This document shows positions 27,928 to 36,301 of a stretch of 58,626 nt of DNA, in pieces; the stretch's first letter is position 1; each line of letters starts with the position of its first letter. The stretch is from Candidatus Omnitrophota bacterium (lineage in GTDB: Bacteria; Omnitrophota; Gorgyraeia; 1-14-0-20-64-10), in the NCBI GenBank assembly GCA_016177405.1, contig JACOVG010000032.1, positions 1 to 58,626 of the forward strand, given 5' to 3'. The notes below the pieces were generated by a model. It was not told where the DNA came from. It did not search any database and saw only the letters and a list, made by a program, of their open reading frames with translations. A program made the position numbers and the translations under genes.

Positions 27928-29946
27928 ATGTCCCGGCGCTACACCCTTGAGCCTCCCTCCCTTGTCATACCCAAGGGGCTTCAAATCCCCTACGAAAAGG
28001 AGCTCAACCCGGACCAGCTGAAGGTGGTTCTGGAGGCCGAAGGTCCCTCGCTGGTCCTGGCAGGCCCCGGGAGCGGAAAAACCAGAACCTTGACCTACAG
28101 GGTTGCCCGCCTGATCGAGCAGGGAATCCCCCCGCCCCAGATTCTGCTCATGACCTTCACCGTCAAGGCCGCTCACGAGATGCTCCTGCGCGTGGAAAGG
28201 CTTCTCAAGACAAAACCGGAAGGGCTCTGGGGCGGGACCTTCCACCACATCGGCAACCTCATCCTCCGGCGCCACGCCGAGAAGCTGAAGCGGACCCCTG
28301 CCTTCGGAATCCTGGACGAAGAGGATGCCAAGGATCTGATCGCCGCCTGCCTCGAGGATCTGAAGACCTCCCCCACCCGCACCCGACTGCCTCAAGCGGG
28401 CGTCCTGGAGGCCGCTTTCAGTTTAAGCGCCAACACCGGAAAACCGCTGGATGAGATTGTCCTTCGCCAGTACCCCCAATTCGCCGAGCTCATCCCCTGG
28501 ATCGAAAAAGCCGCCCAGCGCTACCGCTCTCGGAAAGAGAAGGGTAACCTCATGGATTACGACGATCTCTTGACCGGCTGGCGCGCCCTTCTTCAAGACA
28601 ACCCCGCGCTGAAAGAGCGCTACGCCGAACAGTTCCGATACCTCCTGGTGGACGAATATCAGGACACCAACCACCTGCAGTTTGAGATCATTCAGCTGAT
28701 GGCGGGAACCCGCCAAAACCTCTGCGTGGTGGGAGACGACGCGCAATCGATCTACGGCTTCCGGGGGGCGGACCTGAACAACCTCCTCTCCTTTCCCAAG
28801 ATCTTCCCGAAAACGACCCTTTACCGCCTTCAGACCAACTACCGTTCAACGCCGGAGATCCTCCGGCTGGCCAACGCCACGATTGCCATGAACCAACGCC
28901 AGTTCCCCAAGGAGCTGACGGCCCTGAAGGCCTCCGGCCCCCTGCCGGCCGTTGTGCCCGCGACGGATGCCAGACAGCAAGCCGTCTTCGTGGCCCAAAG
29001 GATCCTGGAGTTGCGGGAAGAAGGGGTTGCCTTAAATGAAATGGCCGTCTTGTTCCGGGCCCGCTTCCAGTCGGCCGAGATGGAACTGGAGCTGGCCAAG
29101 AGAAATATCCCCTACGTGGTCCGGGGCGGGGTGCGCTTCTTCGAGCAGGCCCATCTCAAGGACGTGCTGGCCCATCTGAAGATCCTGGTCAACCCCAACG
29201 ACGAGATCTCCTGGGAGAGGCTCCTGAAGCTTCAGGAGGGGATCGGATCCGCCTACGCCCGGAGGATCTGGGAGAAGATTTCCCAAGGGGCCCAACCGCT
29301 CCAGGCGGCTCTTAAAAACGGGGCGGGGGAGGAGCTCCCGGTCCGGGCCCGAACCGGCTGGAAGAGATTCCAAGCCCTGCTGGCGGAATTGTCTTCGCGG
29401 TCCCGAAAGGGCCAGCCGCCGGCCGAGCTGATCCTCACCGTCCTGAAGGGAGGCTACGAGGAGCATTTGAAAACCCACTTTGAGAACTTCCGGGACCGGA
29501 AGGAGGATGTGGAACAGCTCATCAATCTGGCGGCCGGTTACCGCGAAAGCGACCGTCTGCTCTCGGACCTGACCTTGCGGGAGCCCTTCAGGGGGGAGAC
29601 AATCCGCGGCTGGGAGAAACCGGATGAGCTCCTGGCCCTTTCAACCATCCATCAAGCCAAGGGTCTGGAGTGGGCGGCCGTTTTCTTGATCGGCTTGGTG
29701 GAAGGCCAATTTCCCCACCCGAAATCGCTCAACGAACCGGAGGAATTGGAAGAGGAACGGCGGCTCTTCTACGTGGCGATTACCCGAACCAAGCGGGAAC
29801 TGTATCTGACCTATCCCTTGACCCGCTACACCTACCAACGCGGCGAGGTCCTGATGCGGCCTTCCACTTTCATTCAGGAACTGCCCGACGACCTCCTGGA
29901 GCTCTGGCGCCTTGGGGCCCAACAGCCGGCGGATGAGTTGGATTAG
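27928..29946 (+). CDS. UvrD/PcrA/Rep family superfamily-1 DNA helicase
   Basis: LNPDQLKVVLEAEGPSLVLAGPGSGKTRTL; LLVDEYQDTNHLQ; VVGDDAQSIYGFRGAD; STIHQAKGLEW. Confidence 0.95.
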   Translation: MSRRYTLEPPSLVIPKGLQIPYEKELNPDQLKVVLEAEGPSLVLAGPGSGKTRTLTYRVARLIEQGIPPPQILLMTFTVKAAHEMLLRVERLLKTKPEGLWGGTFHHIGNLILRRHAEKLKRTPAFGILDEEDAKDLIAACLEDLKTSPTRTRLPQAGVLEAAFSLSANTGKPLDEIVLRQYPQFAELIPWIEKAAQRYRSRKEKGNLMDYDDLLTGWRALLQDNPALKERYAEQFRYLLVDEYQDTNHLQFEIIQLMAGTRQNLCVVGDDAQSIYGFRGADLNNLLSFPKIFPKTTLYRLQTNYRSTPEILRLANATIAMNQRQFPKELTALKASGPLPAVVPATDARQQAVFVAQRILELREEGVALNEMAVLFRARFQSAEMELELAKRNIPYVVRGGVRFFEQAHLKDVLAHLKILVNPNDEISWERLLKLQEGIGSAYARRIWEKISQGAQPLQAALKNGAGEELPVRARTGWKRFQALLAELSSRSRKGQPPAELILTVLKGGYEEHLKTHFENFRDRKEDVEQLINLAAGYRESDRLLSDLTLREPFRGETIRGWEKPDELLALSTIHQAKGLEWAAVFLIGLVEGQFPHPKSLNEPEELEEERRLFYVAITRTKRELYLTYPLTRYTYQRGEVLMRPSTFIQELPDDLLELWRLGAQQPADELD

Positions 29947-31020
29947 TTACTGTTTCAGTTTCTCCTGAATCTGCCGGATCTTCGCTCTGATATCCTCCAT
30001 CTTGCTCCTTAAACGTTCGATCTCCCCGGGATCGGTGAGGTTGGGCAGGAGCTTTTCCAACTCCAAAAAGCGGGCTTCAGACATGGCGAGGGCTCGTGTC
30101 AATTTCTCGCGAGGCAGATTCTCCACGTCAAGCTCCTCAACATCAAGCTCCCCAACCTCCTCCTCGCTTTTAACACCCTCACCAGAACCTTCACCTTTCT
30201 CTTGGTCTTCCCCTTCACCAGAGGGCTCAACCGTTTCCCCTCCAGCAGTGGGTTCAGCCGTTTCTCCTCCCACAGAGGGCTCAACCGTTTCCCCTCCAGC
30301 AGTGGGTTCAGCCGTTCTCCCTTCACCAAAAGCGCTAATTCCCTGACCCACCTTGGGTAGAACGTTAACTCCCGTGGGCGGTGAAGGGTCCCCTTCGCCG
30401 CCCGGCTGCACCCAAACCCCGCTCTCCCCAGCCGGAGAGGTGACGACGGCCGCTGTCTCACTTTTGTGGCGAAACTCCGGGCCGCCGGCCTCGCTTGATT
30501 CCAAAACCAGTGTTTTATCCTTGTTGTTGGGGTCCAGGAGGTAGGAGAGGGGTTTGCCCTGAAATTCTCCGGCAATTTCATAAGACCTCCCGCCCACCGG
30601 TTGATCGCTGGCGTTAAATCCGGTCGGGAAAACCTTGTCGTTGGGACACCTCAAGACCTTCAAATCCCGGTTGTAGTAGCGTCCCGGCAGATGCTGCGCC
30701 TCCGCCGTGGGCAGCCCGAACGCTTGGCTAAAAAGATCTCCCGCGAAAACCAGCATCGTATAGGGCCGCTTGCCGTTGGTCACCAGGGCAAAGGCCCGGT
30801 CCATGTCCCTCGAGCGCAGGTCGCTCAAGGAACCCGGCAAGGCGCTGGTGTCATACGCGTAGATCTTGACGGCCGCCGCCAGAACCTTCTGGTTGGTGGC
30901 GTCCACCATCATCGCCACGCGATCCTGGTAACCCCGGTAGCTGACCAGGGCAACAGAAGTCAGGATTCCTAGGACAATGACCGCAATGAGGATTTCCAAC
31001 ATGGTAAAACCGCGTTTCAT
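29947..31020 (-). CDS. type II/IV pseudopilin-like protein with repeat-rich acidic C-terminal extension
   Basis: MKRGFTMLEILIAVIVLGILTSVALVSYRGYQDR; C-terminal EPTAGGETVEPSVGGET repeats and coiled coil. Confidence 0.8.
   Translation of the reverse strand: MKRGFTMLEILIAVIVLGILTSVALVSYRGYQDRVAMMVDATNQKVLAAAVKIYAYDTSALPGSLSDLRSRDMDRAFALVTNGKRPYTMLVFAGDLFSQAFGLPTAEAQHLPGRYYNRDLKVLRCPNDKVFPTGFNASDQPVGGRSYEIAGEFQGKPLSYLLDPNNKDKTLVLESSEAGGPEFRHKSETAAVVTSPAGESGVWVQPGGEGDPSPPTGVNVLPKVGQGISAFGEGRTAEPTAGGETVEPSVGGETAEPTAGGETVEPSGEGEDQEKGEGSGEGVKSEEEVGELDVEELDVENLPREKLTRALAMSEARFLELEKLLPNLTDPGEIERLRSKMEDIRAKIRQIQEKLKQ
30221..30328. repeat. minisatellite: 4 x 27 bp (two 54-bp higher-order units) inside the pseudopilin CDS
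   Basis: gagggctcaaccgtttcccctccagca / gtgggttcagccgtttctcctcccaca alternate twice. Confidence 0.9.
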
Positions 31021-31041
31021 GGCTTTTGACCCCCCTTTTTA

Positions 31042-31071
31042 TCAACCATACCCGCTTTTCATGTGGAATGT
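31042..31071 (-). promoter_or_regulatory. candidate promoter TTGACA-N18-TATGGT upstream of the pseudopilin gene
   Basis: Reverse complement reads cTTGACAttccacatgaaaagcggg-TATGGT; coordinates approximate. Confidence 0.45.
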
Positions 31072-31131
31072 CAAGCCTTTGACCCCCCCAAGCTTATGTG
31101 GTAAGCTTGGCCCTAGAACCCCAAACCGCAT

Positions 31132-33501
31132 ATGAAGTTACGAGATGAGCACCCGGTAAGGCTTCTTTTTCTGGCGCTTAGCCTGTCGATCATCTACGTC
31201 GGGATACTGATCCCCGCCGGTTTCCTGGAAAGCGCGCGGCTCAAATCGTACGACGCCTATTGCAAAGGGCGCAATGGGCTCCTCGCCCCTCCGGCCCAGA
31301 CGCAGCAGATCCTCCTCATCACCGTGGATGAGGAATCCCAGCGTAAGCTGGGAAAGAAATGGCCCTGGGACCGCGGCGTTTTCGCCGAATTCCTCACCCA
31401 GTTGTCTCCACACGAACCCCGGATGGTCATTTTCGACTTCGCCTTCTCCGGAACCAGCGCTCTCCTCCACGATCAAGCCCTCGCCAAGGCGATTCAAAAA
31501 GGCCCGCCCACCATTCTCGCGTCCTACCTGGACCGGCATGGCGACCCCGTCTTTCCGCTGCCCCTGCTGACCGAAGCCGGAGCCTTGACCGGCATGATCA
31601 ACAAGCCCCGGGACGCGGATCATACCGTCCGTCGGCTGTGGGCCGCCATGAGGACCCCGATGCGGCAGGAGCCCCTCTACGCGATAGAGATCAAGGCGGC
31701 GGCGTTGATCCAAGGAATTCCGGACGACCAGATTCAACTGAACCGCCAGCTTGCCCTGGGAACCCGCCAGGTTCCCCTGGAGCCGCCTGGAGCCCTTCGC
31801 ATCAACTACCTGACCAGCCCTTCACAGATTGCCACCTTTCCATTCTGGAAGGTGATTCAAAACAAGGTCCCCGCTGAAGCCATCCGGGGGAAGATCATCC
31901 TGGTGGGCTCGGCCAGCGAGATCACCCACGACATCTATCCCACGCCGCTGGGCCTCATGCCGGGGGTGGTCCTCTCCGCCAACGGGATCCTGACCCTCTT
32001 GACCGAGCGCTTCATCCATCCGCTTCCTCTTTGGTCCTCCTTGGCTGCCAGCTTTCTGGGCGTGGCGGTAATCCTCCTGTGGACCTACGGGAGCCGGTTC
32101 TGGCCGGGGCTCCTGGCATCCTTAGCGGGCATGGGGATCGCCTCCGGCCTGGGATTCCTTTTGTTTACCCTCGGCTTTCAGGCCGAGTCCATGAGCATCG
32201 TCTTCCTGGGCCTTGGGGCCTGGATGATCGGGGCGATGTACAAATATCTCCTGCTGGCCAAGGCGGCCTTGGCGCTCCACCGTCAGGCGATCACCGAACC
32301 GGTCAGCGGCGTCTTCACCGGAACCTTCTTTAAACTGCGCCTGGAGGCCTCCTGGACGCAGGCCCAGAAGGGCAGGGGCCATTCGCTTTCCCTCCTCTTG
32401 ATTCAGACAACGCCCTTGGCTTCCAGGGTTCAAGAAAAGTCCTGGGAAGAGGCCAAGGCGCAGACCCGGTCTTTCTCCTCCTGCCTGCAGAGGCTCCGGC
32501 CGCCCAATTCCCTGGTGGGAACTCTTTTGGATGGGACCTTCGGGATGCTGGCGCCTCATCTGTCCTTGCCGAAGGCCCAGGAGCTTGCCCAGCGGCTCAA
32601 GGAAGAACTCCAGGCTCAAGTCCCCGGGAAAGCGGCCATCGGCCTGGCCTGCACAGGGGCCGCCTCTTTCTCCGGCCCGGAGCAGCTGCTGCGAAGCGCC
32701 CAAGCCGCCTTGACCAGGGCCTGGGAGAACCTGGGGTTCAACATCGTCGTTTACGATCCGTCCGTCGACCAGGTCAGGGCCGTCGAGGAAAAAGCGGGTG
32801 CCCAAGCTCAAACCTCCGGCCTCTCCTATGTCGCCTCGGAGATGGAGGAGAGAAACCGGGCCCTGGAAAAGGCCCTCTCCGAGCTTAGGACGGCTCACCA
32901 GGAGCTCGAGTCCACTTTTCTGGATGTCACCAAAACCCTTGTCATGGCCATGGAAACCAAGGATGTTTATACCGCGGGCCACCTGGAGAGGGTCTCCCGC
33001 TACGCCACCCGGCTGGCCCAAGCCCTTCAATTACCCAAGGAGGAGGTGGAGGCGGTCCGGGAGGCGGCCCTGCTGCATGACATCGGCAAGATCGGCCTGC
33101 CCGATGAGGTCCTTCATAAGGTGGGCAAGCTCACCGAGGAGGAGATGGGGGTGATCAAACAGCACCTGGCCATCGGCGCCAAGATCCTGGAGCCGATGAA
33201 ATTCTTCAAATCGATCACCACCCTCATCTACCACCACCACGAATGGTACAACGGCCAGGGCTACCCCCACGGCCTGGCGGGCGACTTCATCCCGGCCGGC
33301 GCCCAGATCATCACCATCGCCGATTCCTTTGACGCCATGACCACCCACCGCGGCTACAACAAGCCCCTGTCCCCTCAAGAAGCCACCGCCGAACTGAAGA
33401 GAGGGGCCCACACCCAGTTCAATCCCGTTTACGTTGAGAAGTTCGCCGAATTGATCGCCCTGGAAGGCCCCCACTTGGCAGGTTACGCTCCTCCCTCCTG
33501 A
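31132..33501 (+). CDS. CHASE2 sensor protein with degenerate GGDEF-like region and C-terminal HD-GYP
   Basis: CHASE2-like N-terminus plus TM helices; EPVSGVFTGTFFKLRLE...LLDGTFGMLAP; LLHDIGKIGLPDEVL...HHHEWYNGQGYPHGL...ADSFDAMTTHRGY. Confidence 0.85.
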   Translation: MKLRDEHPVRLLFLALSLSIIYVGILIPAGFLESARLKSYDAYCKGRNGLLAPPAQTQQILLITVDEESQRKLGKKWPWDRGVFAEFLTQLSPHEPRMVIFDFAFSGTSALLHDQALAKAIQKGPPTILASYLDRHGDPVFPLPLLTEAGALTGMINKPRDADHTVRRLWAAMRTPMRQEPLYAIEIKAAALIQGIPDDQIQLNRQLALGTRQVPLEPPGALRINYLTSPSQIATFPFWKVIQNKVPAEAIRGKIILVGSASEITHDIYPTPLGLMPGVVLSANGILTLLTERFIHPLPLWSSLAASFLGVAVILLWTYGSRFWPGLLASLAGMGIASGLGFLLFTLGFQAESMSIVFLGLGAWMIGAMYKYLLLAKAALALHRQAITEPVSGVFTGTFFKLRLEASWTQAQKGRGHSLSLLLIQTTPLASRVQEKSWEEAKAQTRSFSSCLQRLRPPNSLVGTLLDGTFGMLAPHLSLPKAQELAQRLKEELQAQVPGKAAIGLACTGAASFSGPEQLLRSAQAALTRAWENLGFNIVVYDPSVDQVRAVEEKAGAQAQTSGLSYVASEMEERNRALEKALSELRTAHQELESTFLDVTKTLVMAMETKDVYTAGHLERVSRYATRLAQALQLPKEEVEAVREAALLHDIGKIGLPDEVLHKVGKLTEEEMGVIKQHLAIGAKILEPMKFFKSITTLIYHHHEWYNGQGYPHGLAGDFIPAGAQIITIADSFDAMTTHRGYNKPLSPQEATAELKRGAHTQFNPVYVEKFAELIALEGPHLAGYAPPS

Positions 33502-34649
33502 TGCCGTCAGGGCAGGGGCCGGCAGAACAGCTGACCCTGGAGGTGAAAAGGGAGGCGCTGCGCTTAGGGTTTGCTTCCGTTGGCATAGCCCCTCCCGCCG
33601 CCCTAACCCAAAGAAACGCCGAGCTTGCCCGCTGGATCGTCTCGGGCTTTTCTGGGCGGATGACCTACATGGAGAAGTTCCTGGAGCGCCAGGAGAAGCT
33701 TCTGGCCGGATTCCAGGATTTAAGAAGCCTTGTGGTCTTGGCCGTCTCGTACCAGCCTTCCAACCCCTCGAGGCGCGCGGCTGCCACTGACGAAAACTGC
33801 GCTACCAAACCCTCCGGGCGCGTGGCCCGCTACGCCTGGGGCCGGGATTATCATAAGGCAATCCGTAAACGGCTCAAGCACTTGGAGGCCTTTCTGAAAA
33901 TCCAGCGTCCGGGGGTCCGGACCCTGGCCAGTGTCGACACGGCGCCCCTTCCGGAAAGAGCCCTGGCCCAAGCGGCCGGTTTGGGGTTCTTCGGAAAGAA
34001 TACCTGCCTGATCCGCCCCAAGGGAGGCTCTTACTTCTTTCTATCGGCTCTGCTAACAAATCTGGAGCTTACCCCGGATAAGCCGATCTCCTGGGACTGT
34101 GGCGCCTGCACCCTGTGCCTTCAGGCCTGTCCAACCCAGGCCCTGGCCAAACCCTACGAGCTGGACGCCAGGCGCTGCATCGCTTACCTCACCATCGAGC
34201 TTCGGGGACCGATAGAACCTACCCTAAGGCCGCTGGTGGGCAGATGGCTCTTCGGATGCGACATATGCCAGGAGGTCTGCCCCTACAACGCCCCAAGCCC
34301 ATCCAGGGGCACGCAGAGCCCGGAAACCGGCCCCTGGAGCGAATTCAACCAGGAATCCGGGGCAGGGGCTGCCTTGCCCCTCAACAAGGTCCTGGGCCTA
34401 AGATCGGAAGAGGACTTCCTGAAGCAGTTTGCCGGTACTCCACTTACGAGGCCCAAGCGGGAGGGCCTCTTGCGAAACGCCTGCACCGTGGCAGGGAACC
34501 TTAAAGAGCCATCTTTGGTCAACCCTCTTAAGGCCTGCCTTGAGGAAGATCCTTCTGCCTTGGTGCGAGATCAAGCCGCCTGGGCGCTCAACCAGATTGC
34601 CTCTGCGGTGCACTCGGCTGCCCCACAGCCAGCAAGAATACCGCCCTAG
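33501..34649 (+). CDS. queG: epoxyqueuosine reductase
   Basis: WDCGACTLCLQACPTQA and CDICQEVCPYN 4Fe-4S motifs; HEAT-like C-terminus. Confidence 0.92.
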   Translation: MPSGQGPAEQLTLEVKREALRLGFASVGIAPPAALTQRNAELARWIVSGFSGRMTYMEKFLERQEKLLAGFQDLRSLVVLAVSYQPSNPSRRAAATDENCATKPSGRVARYAWGRDYHKAIRKRLKHLEAFLKIQRPGVRTLASVDTAPLPERALAQAAGLGFFGKNTCLIRPKGGSYFFLSALLTNLELTPDKPISWDCGACTLCLQACPTQALAKPYELDARRCIAYLTIELRGPIEPTLRPLVGRWLFGCDICQEVCPYNAPSPSRGTQSPETGPWSEFNQESGAGAALPLNKVLGLRSEEDFLKQFAGTPLTRPKREGLLRNACTVAGNLKEPSLVNPLKACLEEDPSALVRDQAAWALNQIASAVHSAAPQPARIPP

Positions 34650-34894
34650 CCCCTTCCTGCCAGTCGCCTAATCCGGGCCGTCGTCCCATACGGGTAATGT
34701 CCGATAATAGATCTTATGTTAATATTAACGTGCTCAAAAAAGGCTGTTTAACCTTTGGCTTCCCTTAGGGTTCCAAGCTCCTCACAAACCGGCTGTGGAT
34801 AAGACTAAGTTTACCAGCGAGGCTTCCAGACTGTACCAGGGTAAAAGCGGGCGGCGGCCCCACCCCTTAGGCTATCGACTAAGAAAGTGGGCAT

Positions 34895-34954
34895 AAAAAA
34901 TCCCCTCGTTCTTACGCGACAATCAACCCTGCAGAACGATCGCCCGAACGAGGG
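34895..34954 (-). terminator. intrinsic terminator overlapping the 3' end of the 35-aa ORF
   Basis: CCCTCGTTC ... GAACGAGGG stem then GATTTTTT on the minus strand. Confidence 0.6.
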
Positions 34955-35030
34955 CGCCCAGCACCAGGCCTATCAGGATCCCCCTGTAAAGAGCCTGGTT
35001 TGGGTTAAAGTCAAACCACGGAGCCATCAT
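34923..35030 (-). CDS. 35-aa small membrane protein MMAPWFDFNPNQALYRGILIGLVLGALVRAIVLQG (candidate)
   Basis: One TM helix; followed by hairpin plus T6; no strong SD; below ORF-track cutoff. Confidence 0.45.
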   Translation of the reverse strand: MMAPWFDFNPNQALYRGILIGLVLGALVRAIVLQG

Positions 35031-35090
35031 GGGCAGGATGCGTTAACTCACAGCCATTTTAGGGCAGATTCCCCAATCCCGTCAAGGAGA

Positions 35091-35137
35091 TAAAAAGCCC
35101 TCTTTGCGCCTTGGTCGTCCGGCGGCAAAGAGGGCTT
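35091..35137 (-). terminator. strong intrinsic terminator, 13-bp stem AAGCCCTCTTTGC/GCAAAGAGGGCTT + T tract
   Basis: Perfect inverted repeat followed by TTTTTA on the minus strand. Confidence 0.85.
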
Positions 35138-35168
35138 CTCTTGGGAAACCTGGTGAAGCGTCAGCTCG

Positions 35169-35318
35169 TTAGCGGAGGCCGAGGAACTTGAGCCCGAAAA
35201 CAACCGCTAGGATCACGAGCAGCAGCGGAACATACGTCGCAAGATGCGTCGCATAGATCCCGCCGATGACAGCTCCGATAAGGATCCCGGTCAGCAAATC
35301 CACGTGCTCACCTTTCAT
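35169..35318 (-). CDS. 49-aa small membrane protein MKGEHVDLLTGILIGAVIGGIYATHLATYVPLLLVILAVVFGLKFLGLR
   Basis: SD GAAAGGGGGTGAACGAGG-ATG; hydrophobic helices; terminator 32 nt after stop. Confidence 0.7.
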   Translation of the reverse strand: MKGEHVDLLTGILIGAVIGGIYATHLATYVPLLLVILAVVFGLKFLGLR

Positions 35319-35384
35319 CCTCGTTCACCCCCTTTCCGAGAAGGCGCGTAAGTGGCGACCAACCACAGCCTCCTCTAAACGCCC

Positions 35385-35422
35385 AAAAACCCTCACTCCC
35401 TGAAAATTCCAAGGAATGAGGG
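35385..35422 (-). terminator. hairpin CCCTCATTCC/GGAGTGAGGG + TTTTT (intrinsic terminator or attenuator)
   Basis: 10-bp stem with one G-U; U tract on the minus strand. Confidence 0.7.
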
Positions 35423-35442
35423 TCTCTCAACCTTCCATAGCA

Positions 35443-35471
35443 AGTATACCTGCCCTACCCAACCAAAACAA
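35443..35471 (-). promoter_or_regulatory. candidate promoter TTGTTT-N17-TATACT
   Basis: Minus-strand hexamers with 17-bp spacer, just upstream of the hairpin. Confidence 0.45.
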
Positions 35472-35626
35472 GGCCCCCTTCCCTAACCTTCAGCAAAACA
35501 AGGGGTTGCGCATATCATTATTCTTGCCTCCGACCAAGAAGAGACGAATTCAGCCAAATCAAAACTGTAACCTATTGAACTAAAATGAGTTAAGAATATA
35601 CTTGTAACCCTCTATGATAGAATATG

Positions 35627-36301
35627 TTACAGATTTGAAGCGGGCGAGGTTTCCAGGGAGAGCTTCCCAAGATTTTTCAAGGGACACCGGTGGCATTTGG
35701 GATGGGTTCGACAGAGGTTTTTTCCGAGGGCGACGATCAAGGCGTGATACTCGTTAAAGTAAGAGGCCTTGTGAGGAAGGTTCTCCATGAAGAGGGATTG
35801 GATCTCCTCGTACGAAGCCTTCCAGGATACCCAGCCATGCCGGGCCATAAAGCGCCTGGTGTAGGCATCCACCACGAAAATCGGTTTCTCCAAAGCGTAG
35901 AGGAGAATGCTGTCGGCCGTCTCGGGCCCCACCCCGTGGAGCGCCAAAAGCTCCACCCGCAGCCCATTCAGCGGGAGGCCCCGCATCCGACCAAGCGCCC
36001 CGCCATAATGCCGGTTTAGATATCGGATGAAACCCTTTAATTTCTTCGCCTTTTGGTTGAAGTAGCCGGAGGAGCGGATGAGCCCGGCCAGTTTTCTCCG
36101 AGGCAATCTCTCCAACTTGCGTGGGTCAAGAAGATGCCCCGCTTTCAACCGCTCCACAGCCTTGGAGGCATTGGCCCAGGCGGTGTTCTGCGTCAGGATC
36201 GCCCCCACCGCCACCTCAAAAGGGGTTTCTCCGGGCCACCAATGCTGCGCTCCAAAAACGGCGAAGAGCCTCCGGTAGATGGCCCGAAGCGTTCTCTTCA
36301 T
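35627..36301 (-). CDS. HhH-GPD DNA glycosylase (endonuclease III/MagIII-like)
   Basis: LALHGVGPETADSILLYALEKPIFVVDAYTRRF; partial Fe-S cysteine set CRTHPKCHRCPLKNLGK. Confidence 0.85.
   Translation of the reverse strand: MKRTLRAIYRRLFAVFGAQHWWPGETPFEVAVGAILTQNTAWANASKAVERLKAGHLLDPRKLERLPRRKLAGLIRSSGYFNQKAKKLKGFIRYLNRHYGGALGRMRGLPLNGLRVELLALHGVGPETADSILLYALEKPIFVVDAYTRRFMARHGWVSWKASYEEIQSLFMENLPHKASYFNEYHALIVALGKNLCRTHPKCHRCPLKNLGKLSLETSPASNL

Noticed and set aside
34794-34802. Replication origin suggested by a DnaA box
   Set aside because: Only one perfect box, no dnaA/dnaN neighbours and no box cluster seen; kept only as a low-interest note
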